From contig JBBILI010000028.1 of assembly GCA_037445025.1 (NCBI GenBank), positions 9,141-73,140 on the forward strand: a stretch of 64,000 nucleotides of DNA, in the 5' to 3' direction. This document shows positions 58,617 to 64,000 of the stretch, one piece after another (within the stretch, counting starts at the first letter, position 1; every line of letters begins with the position of its first letter). The translations under genes were made by a program, and so were the position numbers. A model generated the notes under the pieces. That model had not been told where the DNA came from, ran no database searches, and saw only the letters and a program-made list of their open reading frames with translations. The stretch comes from CAIQQQ01 sp037445025 (GTDB taxonomy: Bacteria > Pseudomonadota > Alphaproteobacteria > Acetobacterales > Acetobacteraceae).

Positions 58617-59396
58617 TTAGGCTTGCCGTTCGAGCATCAGGGTCTTGATCTCGCCGATCGCGCGGGCGGGGTTGAGGCCCTTGGGGCAGGTCTGGGTGCA
58701 GTTCATGATGGTGTGGCAGCGATACAGTTTGAACGGGTCCTGCAGCGCGTCGAGACGCTCGCCGGTGCGCTCGTCACGGCTGTCGGCGATCCAGCGATAG
58801 GCGGCCAGCAGGGTTGCCGGGCCGAGGTAGCGGTCACCGTTCCACCAGTAGCTCGGGCAGGAGGTGGTGCAGCAGAAGCACAGGATGCACTCCCACATGC
58901 CGTCCATCTTGGCGCGCTCTTCCTTGGACTGGCGGCGCTCGCCGTCCGGCGGGGCCGGCGTGTCGGACTGCAGCCACGGCTCGACGCTGCGATATTGCGC
59001 GTAGGCCTGGGTGAGGTCGGGCACCAGGTCCTTGATGACGGGCATGTGCGGCAGCGGGTTGATGCGCACCTCGCCCTTCACGTCCTCGATCGGCTTGAGG
59101 CAGGCGAGGGTGTTGGTGCCGTCGATGTTCATGGCGCAGGAGCCGCAGATGCCTTCGCGGCAGGAGCGGCGGAAGGTCAGTGACGGGTCGACCTCGTTCT
59201 TGATCTTGATCAGCGCGTCCAGAACCATGGGCCCGCATTTGTCGAGATCGATCTCGAACGTGTCCATCTGCGGGTTTTTCCCGTCATCCGGGTTCCAGCG
59301 ATAGATGCTGAAGGCCTTTTTGCGGGCGGCACCTTGGGCGGTGTGGACGGCGCCCTTCTGGATCTTGGAGTTCGCGGGCAGGGTGAATTCGGCCAT
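58617..59396 (-). CDS. sdhB: succinate dehydrogenase iron-sulfur subunit
   Basis: A 259-residue subunit carrying three FeS clusters. [2Fe-2S] ligands C79, C84, C87 and C99 (RRSCREGICGSCAMN). The [4Fe-4S] motif is CILCFCCTTSC and the [3Fe-4S] motif CHTIMNCTQTCPKGLNP. Peripheral on the inner membrane face, passing electrons from SdhA to quinone. Start ATG 59396, 14 bases after the sdhA stop. Gene order C-D-A-B. Confidence 0.97.
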   Translation of the reverse strand: MAEFTLPANSKIQKGAVHTAQGAARKKAFSIYRWNPDDGKNPQMDTFEIDLDKCGPMVLDALIKIKNEVDPSLTFRRSCREGICGSCAMNIDGTNTLACLKPIEDVKGEVRINPLPHMPVIKDLVPDLTQAYAQYRSVEPWLQSDTPAPPDGERRQSKEERAKMDGMWECILCFCCTTSCPSYWWNGDRYLGPATLLAAYRWIADSRDERTGERLDALQDPFKLYRCHTIMNCTQTCPKGLNPARAIGEIKTLMLERQA

Positions 59397-59410
59397 GTGT
59401 CAGTGCCCTC

Positions 59411-61222
59411 TCAGTAGACGCGCTTCTTGGGCGGGAACACCGACACTTCGTTGGTCAGCGTCTGCATCTTCACCGGGCGATAGCTGAGCTTGACGTTGCC
59501 GTTGTCGTCGCAGGTCGACAGCGTGTGCTTCATCCACTCGGCGTCGTCGCGGTCGGGGAAGTCGTCATGCGCCTGGGCGCCACGGCTTTCCTTGCGGGCC
59601 TCGGCCGAGACCATGGTGGTGATGGCGTTGCCCATCAGATTGTCCAGCTCCATCGCTTCCACGAGGTCGCTGTTCCAGATCAGGCTGTGGTCGGTGACCT
59701 GTATGTCCGACAGGTCGCGCCACAGCCGGGTCATCTTGTCCACGCCCTGGGTGAGGCTCTCGGAGCTGCGGAACACCGCGGCATGGGCCTGCATGGTGCG
59801 CTGCATCGTGTCGCGCAGCGTGGCCACCTTGGTGGAGCCCTTGGCGTGGCGGGTGCGGTCCAGACGGTCCAGCGAGCGCTCGCCGGCGCGGGGCGGCAGC
59901 GCCGGCTGGCTGGCGCCGGGTTTCACGGTTTCGGCGGCGCGGTGGGCAGCGGCGCGGCCGAACACCACGAGGTCGAGCAGCGAGTTGGTGCCGAGGCGGT
60001 TGGCGCCGTGGACGGACACGCAGGCGGCCTCACCGACCGCCATCAGGCCGGGCACCACCGCGTCGGGGTTGGACGCGGTCGGGCGCAGCACCTCGGTGTG
60101 GTAGTTCGTGGGAATGCCGCCCATGTTGTAGTGCACGGTCGGCAGCACCGGGATGGCTTCCTTGGTCACGTCGACGCCGGCGAATACCTTGGCGGTTTCG
60201 GAGATGCCGGGCAGGCGTTCATGCAGCAGGTCGGCACCGAGATGTTCGAGATGCAGCAGGATGTGGTCCTTGTTCGGGCCCACGCCGCGGCCGGCGTTGA
60301 TCTCCAGCGTCATCGAGCGGCTGACGACGTCGCGCGAGGCGAGGTCCTTCGCGGTCGGGGCATAGCGCTCCATGAAGCGCTCGCCTTCGGAGTTGGTGAG
60401 GTAGCCGCCTTCGCCGCGCGCACCCTCGGTGATCAGGCAGCCGGCGGGGAAGATGCCGGTGGGGTGGAACTGCACGAACTCCATGTCCTGCGTGGGCAGG
60501 CCGGCGCGCAGCGCCATGCCGCCGCCGTCACCGGTGCAGGTGTGGGCCGAGGTGCAGGACAGGTAGGCGCGGCCGTAGCCGCCGGTGGCGAGCACCACGG
60601 TCTGCGCGCGGAAGCGGTGCATGGAGCCGTCTTCCAGGCACCAGGCCATCACGCCGACGCAGGCACCTTCCTCGTTCATGATGAGGTCGAGCGCGAAATA
60701 TTCGACGAAGAACTCGACCTGGTGCTTCAGGCTCTGCTGATACAGCGTGTGCAGGATGGCGTGGCCGGTGCGGTCGGCGGCGGCGCAGGCGCGCATGGCG
60801 GGGGTTTTGCCGTAATCCTGCATGTGGCCGCCGAAGGGGCGCTGGTAGATGCGGCCGTCCTCGGTGCGGCTGAACGGCACGCCGAAATGTTCCAGCTCAT
60901 AGATCGCCGGCACCGCCTCGCGGCACATGTATTCGATGGCATCCTGGTCGCCGAGCCAGTCCGACCCTTTGACGGTGTCGTACATGTGCCAGCGCCAGTC
61001 ATCCTCGCCCATGTTGCCGAGGGCGGCGCCGATGCCGCCCTGGGCGGCCACGGTGTGGCTGCGGGTGGGGAACACCTTGGTGATGCAGGCGGTTTTCAGC
61101 CCCGCGGCGCCCATGCCGAGCGTGGCACGCAGGCCGGCGCCGCCGGCGCCGACGACGACCACATCGTAGGTATGGTCGATGATGGTGTAGGCGCCGGTCG
61201 AGGGCTTGGTGATCGCGTTCAT
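59411..61222 (-). CDS. sdhA: succinate dehydrogenase flavoprotein subunit
   Basis: A 603-residue subunit of complex II with covalently bound FAD. VVVGAGGAGLRATLG is the Rossmann motif and RSHTVAAQGGIGAALGN carries the His for FAD attachment. HPTGI, GARGEGG and the catalytic Arg region are intact, and the C-terminus VSVFPPKKRVY is typical of alphaproteobacteria. Start ATG 61222; sdhD precedes by 22 bases. Confidence 0.98.
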   Translation of the reverse strand: MNAITKPSTGAYTIIDHTYDVVVVGAGGAGLRATLGMGAAGLKTACITKVFPTRSHTVAAQGGIGAALGNMGEDDWRWHMYDTVKGSDWLGDQDAIEYMCREAVPAIYELEHFGVPFSRTEDGRIYQRPFGGHMQDYGKTPAMRACAAADRTGHAILHTLYQQSLKHQVEFFVEYFALDLIMNEEGACVGVMAWCLEDGSMHRFRAQTVVLATGGYGRAYLSCTSAHTCTGDGGGMALRAGLPTQDMEFVQFHPTGIFPAGCLITEGARGEGGYLTNSEGERFMERYAPTAKDLASRDVVSRSMTLEINAGRGVGPNKDHILLHLEHLGADLLHERLPGISETAKVFAGVDVTKEAIPVLPTVHYNMGGIPTNYHTEVLRPTASNPDAVVPGLMAVGEAACVSVHGANRLGTNSLLDLVVFGRAAAHRAAETVKPGASQPALPPRAGERSLDRLDRTRHAKGSTKVATLRDTMQRTMQAHAAVFRSSESLTQGVDKMTRLWRDLSDIQVTDHSLIWNSDLVEAMELDNLMGNAITTMVSAEARKESRGAQAHDDFPDRDDAEWMKHTLSTCDDNGNVKLSYRPVKMQTLTNEVSVFPPKKRVY

Positions 61223-61244
61223 ATCGAGGTCCGCCCGAAAAGGT

Positions 61245-61646
61245 TCAGCCGATGACGGCCAGTTTCAGCACCGAGACGATGGCGGCGATGGCCAGCAGAT
61301 AGGTGCCGGCCTTCATGGCCAGGATCGCCGCCAGCCGCGTCTTCTCTATGTGGATGTAGTCTTCCAGAACGACCTGCAACCCCAGCGCCATGTGATGGAA
61401 GGTCACCACGATCAACGCGAGCAGCAGGGTTGCGTTCACCGGGTTGGCCACCCAGTGCGCGACCTCGGCGGCCGGGATGCCGGCGAGGCGGTAGAGGGCG
61501 AGCACGAACCACAACGTCAGCGGCACCAGGGCGACGGAGGTGACGCGCTCGGCCCACCAGTGCGCGGTGCCGGATTTCGCGGCCCCCAGGCCGCGGGCGC
61601 GGCCGAGGGTGGAGCGCATGATCGTCTGGGTGGGGGATTTGGACAT
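61245..61646 (-). CDS. sdhD: succinate dehydrogenase membrane anchor subunit
   Basis: A 133-residue membrane anchor with three helices. GTAHWWAERVTSVALVPLTLWF begins the first helix; HHMALGLQVVLEDYIH contains the heme-ligand His and the conserved Asp-Tyr of the quinone site. Start ATG 61646, 11 bases after sdhC. The longer frame upstream is a shadow of sdhC. Confidence 0.95.
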   Translation of the reverse strand: MSKSPTQTIMRSTLGRARGLGAAKSGTAHWWAERVTSVALVPLTLWFVLALYRLAGIPAAEVAHWVANPVNATLLLALIVVTFHHMALGLQVVLEDYIHIEKTRLAAILAMKAGTYLLAIAAIVSVLKLAVIG

Positions 61647-61657
61647 GATGTCGGTCC

Positions 61658-62089
61658 TCAGACGATGATGATGCCGACCAGCCAGGTCAGCAGCGTGAGC
61701 ACGGCGGTGGCGCCGATCACGGCCGCGCCGGATGTGTGAACGTCCGGCAGTTCGAAGCCGTGCCCGGAATCCCACACCAGATGGCGGATGCCGGCGCAGA
61801 AATGATACCAGAGCGCCGCCGTCCATCCGAACAGGGCGAGATGGCCGACCCAGGTGTGCAGCACCATCGACACCGTGGCGAAGGCGGCGTCCGAGGTGGC
61901 CGCGGCGACCAGCCACCACACCAGCACCAAGGTGCCGAAGGAGAGCGCCACGCCGGTGATGCGGTGGAAGATGGACAGGGCCGAGGTGATCTGCGGCTTG
62001 TAGATCTGCAGATGCGGGGACAGCGGCCGGCGCACCGTTCGGCCGTCGGTGGTGGTGCCCACGAACAGCGCCTCGCGTACGTCCTTCAT
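61658..62089 (-). CDS. sdhC: succinate dehydrogenase cytochrome b556 subunit
   Basis: A 143-residue heme b anchor. RPLSPHLQIYKPQITSALSIFHRITGVALSFG is the SdhC signature, and WYHFCAGIRHLVWDSGHGFE contains the axial heme His. Two ATGs: 62095 and 62089. AGGAG (62099-62103) is 9 bases before 62089 and 3 before 62095, so 62089 (MKDVREALF) is preferred. First gene of sdhCDAB; its promoter lies in 62090-62300. Confidence 0.96.
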   Translation of the reverse strand: MKDVREALFVGTTTDGRTVRRPLSPHLQIYKPQITSALSIFHRITGVALSFGTLVLVWWLVAAATSDAAFATVSMVLHTWVGHLALFGWTAALWYHFCAGIRHLVWDSGHGFELPDVHTSGAAVIGATAVLTLLTWLVGIIIV

Positions 62090-62315
62090 CCACATTTTCT
62101 CCTGGCCAGACGGGGCTTGGCATAGACCTGTGCCCCTGACGGGTCAACGCAGTTGCAGCATGGATGCAATGTTGGACGTCCATCCGGATTGACACCGGCG
62201 GGGGTGACGTCGTGCGCGCAACGCTGCGCCGGCGCAGCGTTGCGGTTGGCATTCGCCGGGGCGCGCCATAGGCTCGTCCACCAGGTGGTATGCCAACCCG
62301 CCAAGGACCATCGCC
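62090..62315. promoter_or_regulatory. sdhCDAB / serine hydrolase divergent region with 28-bp palindrome
   Basis: A 226-base gap between divergent starts. It contains an uninterrupted 28-base palindrome at 62217-62244 (half-site CGCAACGCTGCGCC). It also has a shorter dyad GGACGTCC near 62174. These could be operators for either gene or a hairpin. I cannot assign -10/-35 boxes. Confidence 0.45.
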
Positions 62316-63374
62316 ATGCTGCCGTCATGCACCGCCGCGCAGGCTGGATTTGCCGCTGACCTGGCCGATCGGCTCGAGACCATCCGCGAGGCGGGGCTGC
62401 TGGGCAATGTGCATGGCGTGGTGGCCGTGCGCGGCGGGCAGGTGTTCCTGGAACGTTATTTCGCCGGCGTCGATTCGCTGCGGGCGAAGCCGCTCGGCGT
62501 GGTGCGCTTCACCGCCGAGACGCCGCATGACTTGCGCTCGGTCAGCAAGAGCATCGTGGGCCTGCTGTATGGCATGGCACTCGGCCAGGGGCGCGTGCCG
62601 CCGCCCGAGGCGCCGCTGCTGGCGCAGTTTCCCGCCTATGCCGATCTGGCGGCCGACCCTGACCGCCAGCGCCTGACGGTGGCGCATGCCCTGTCGATGA
62701 CGCTCGGCACGGAATGGGACGAGATGAGCCTGCCGTATTCCGATCCGCGCAACAGCGAGATCGCCATGGATCGGGCGGAGGATCGCTGCCGGTTCGTGCT
62801 GGCGTGCCGCATCGTCGCGCCGCCGGGGCAGCGCTGGATCTACAACGGCGGCGCCACGGCGCTGCTGGCCCGGCTGATCGCCGACGGCACCGGGCAGAGC
62901 CTGCATGACTTCGCCGAGGCGGCGCTGTTCGCGCCGCTGGGCATCTCCGGCGCCATTTGGCATCACGGGCGTGACGGGGTGGCGAGTGCGGCCTCCGGCC
63001 TGCGGCTGCGGCCGCTAGATCTCGCGCGCATCGGCGTGGTGCTGCTGGACCAGGGGCGTTGGCACGGGCAGCCATTGATCCCGGCGGACTGGCTGGGGCG
63101 GGCGTTCACGCCCTGCGTGTCGCTGCCGGATGGGCGGCGCTATGGCTATCACTGGTATCTCGGTGCGACGCCGATGGATGACCGTGCCGGCGGCGTGCAG
63201 TGGGAGCCGACGGTGAGTGCGATCGGCAATGGCGGCCAGCGGCTGTTTCTGGTGCCGCGGCTCGACCTGGCCGTGGTGGTCACGGCCGGCAACTACGACA
63301 CGCCGGACCAATGGCGGGCGCCGCTGGTGGTGCTGAAGGATCTGCTGCTGCCGGCCTTTCAGGGCCCGGCCTGA
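62316..63374 (+). CDS. serine hydrolase, beta-lactamase class C family
   Basis: A 352-residue member of the penicillin-binding-like hydrolases. Catalytic S75-V-S-K78 (DLRSVSKSIVG); WIYNGGAT at 174-181 corresponds to the second motif (Tyr); a late GNGGQRLFLVPRLD gives the HxG-equivalent position. No classical signal peptide, though MLPSCTAAQA could be a short one. Start ATG 62316 with AAGGA upstream. Probably an esterase or peptidase rather than an antibiotic-resistance enzyme. Convergent with the TonB-like gene across element B3. Confidence 0.82.
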   Translation: MLPSCTAAQAGFAADLADRLETIREAGLLGNVHGVVAVRGGQVFLERYFAGVDSLRAKPLGVVRFTAETPHDLRSVSKSIVGLLYGMALGQGRVPPPEAPLLAQFPAYADLAADPDRQRLTVAHALSMTLGTEWDEMSLPYSDPRNSEIAMDRAEDRCRFVLACRIVAPPGQRWIYNGGATALLARLIADGTGQSLHDFAEAALFAPLGISGAIWHHGRDGVASAASGLRLRPLDLARIGVVLLDQGRWHGQPLIPADWLGRAFTPCVSLPDGRRYGYHWYLGATPMDDRAGGVQWEPTVSAIGNGGQRLFLVPRLDLAVVVTAGNYDTPDQWRAPLVVLKDLLLPAFQGPA

Positions 63375-63385
63375 CGGCCGGGATC

Positions 63386-63511
63386 ATACCCACGGTCATG
63401 AAGAATGACCGTGGGTATGAGTCTTGGTTTGGCGCGCCGCCGCCGGCCAACCCGGCGCGCGATACCAACGGCCGTGATCGATGGAAGAGTCATCGATCAC
63501 GGCCGTTGGTA

Positions 63512-63512
<1 letters not shown>
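63386..63512. repeat. 127-bp double-hairpin element (family B, copy B3)
   Basis: Same length, order and orientation as B1, with paired changes: hairpin 1 reads ACCCACGGTCAT/ATGACCGTGGGT instead of ACCAACGG.../...CCGTTGGT, and hairpin 2 has GGCCGTGATC/GATCACGGCC instead of GGCCTTGATC/GATCAAGGCC. Both stems stay perfect (14 and 22 bp). It lies between convergent genes, 11 bases after the serine hydrolase stop and sharing its last base with the TonB-like TGA. Confidence 0.88.

Positions 63513-64000
<488 letters not shown>

Overview
The window is GC-rich (roughly 65-70 % by eye), densely packed chromosomal DNA. The gene content (sdhCDAB order, the rpsB-tsf / pyrH-frr-uppS-cdsA-dxr-rseP core, many stand-alone solute-binding proteins) and the AT-rich repeats that punctuate gene ends suggest an alphaproteobacterium, most likely a free-living member of the Acetobacteraceae (Rhodospirillales). 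That taxonomic call is an inference. I see no rRNA, tRNA, CRISPR array, transposase or prophage gene.

Layout. 0-2.9 kb: end of a surface-polysaccharide locus (GT2-WbsX fusion, GT4). 2.9-8.3 kb: a nitrate/sulfonate/taurine-type ABC importer followed by a kynurenine-formamidase-like hydrolase and an allophanate hydrolase (AtzF type). 9-18.7 kb: a sugar-acid or sulfo-sugar locus. It has an amidase, an SMP-30 lactonase and a uronate-dehydrogenase-like protein, convergent with a six-gene operon encoding a MalEFG-type importer, a mutarotase, an SDR sugar dehydrogenase and a GH31 sulfoquinovosidase that keeps the K-E-R-W-Y substrate signature. Together they look like uptake and first oxidation of sulfoquinovose (sulfo-Entner-Doudoroff style), although dehydratase and aldolase genes are not in the window. 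18.8-22.2 kb: gamma-glutamyltransferase divergent from an orphan family-5 binding protein.

22.5-29.6 kb: housekeeping block for translation (rpsB, tsf, frr), UMP kinase, isoprenoid and phospholipid synthesis (uppS, cdsA, dxr) and RseP. The bamA/lpxD/lpxA genes that normally follow rseP are absent. 29.9-37 kb: tandem M20 amidohydrolases, ribokinase, a degenerate TIM-barrel hydrolase, an amidase and an AbgB-like hydrolase. 37.3-39.7 kb: a TPR/glycosyltransferase fusion. 40-46.8 kb: a second orphan binding protein, hydantoinase/oxoprolinase A and B subunits and an acyl-CoA dehydrogenase. 47-55.7 kb: patatin, BI-1 family protein, the ybbP/ybbA-tesA module, ThpR, a uracil-DNA-glycosylase-like protein and a pentapeptide protein. 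55.7-64 kb: a 5'-truncated serine hydrolase, a membrane coiled-coil protein, a tyrosine phosphatase, sdhCDAB, an intact serine hydrolase and the 3' part of a TonB-like gene with long CAG and CCG tracts.

The most unusual structure is non-coding. Three repeat families sit within a few bases of stop codons: an AT-rich two-armed element with variable GC-rich palindromic cores (8 full or half copies), a 127-bp double-hairpin element (3 copies, with compensatory base changes), and a roughly 220-bp multi-hairpin element whose central stem differs between two copies.
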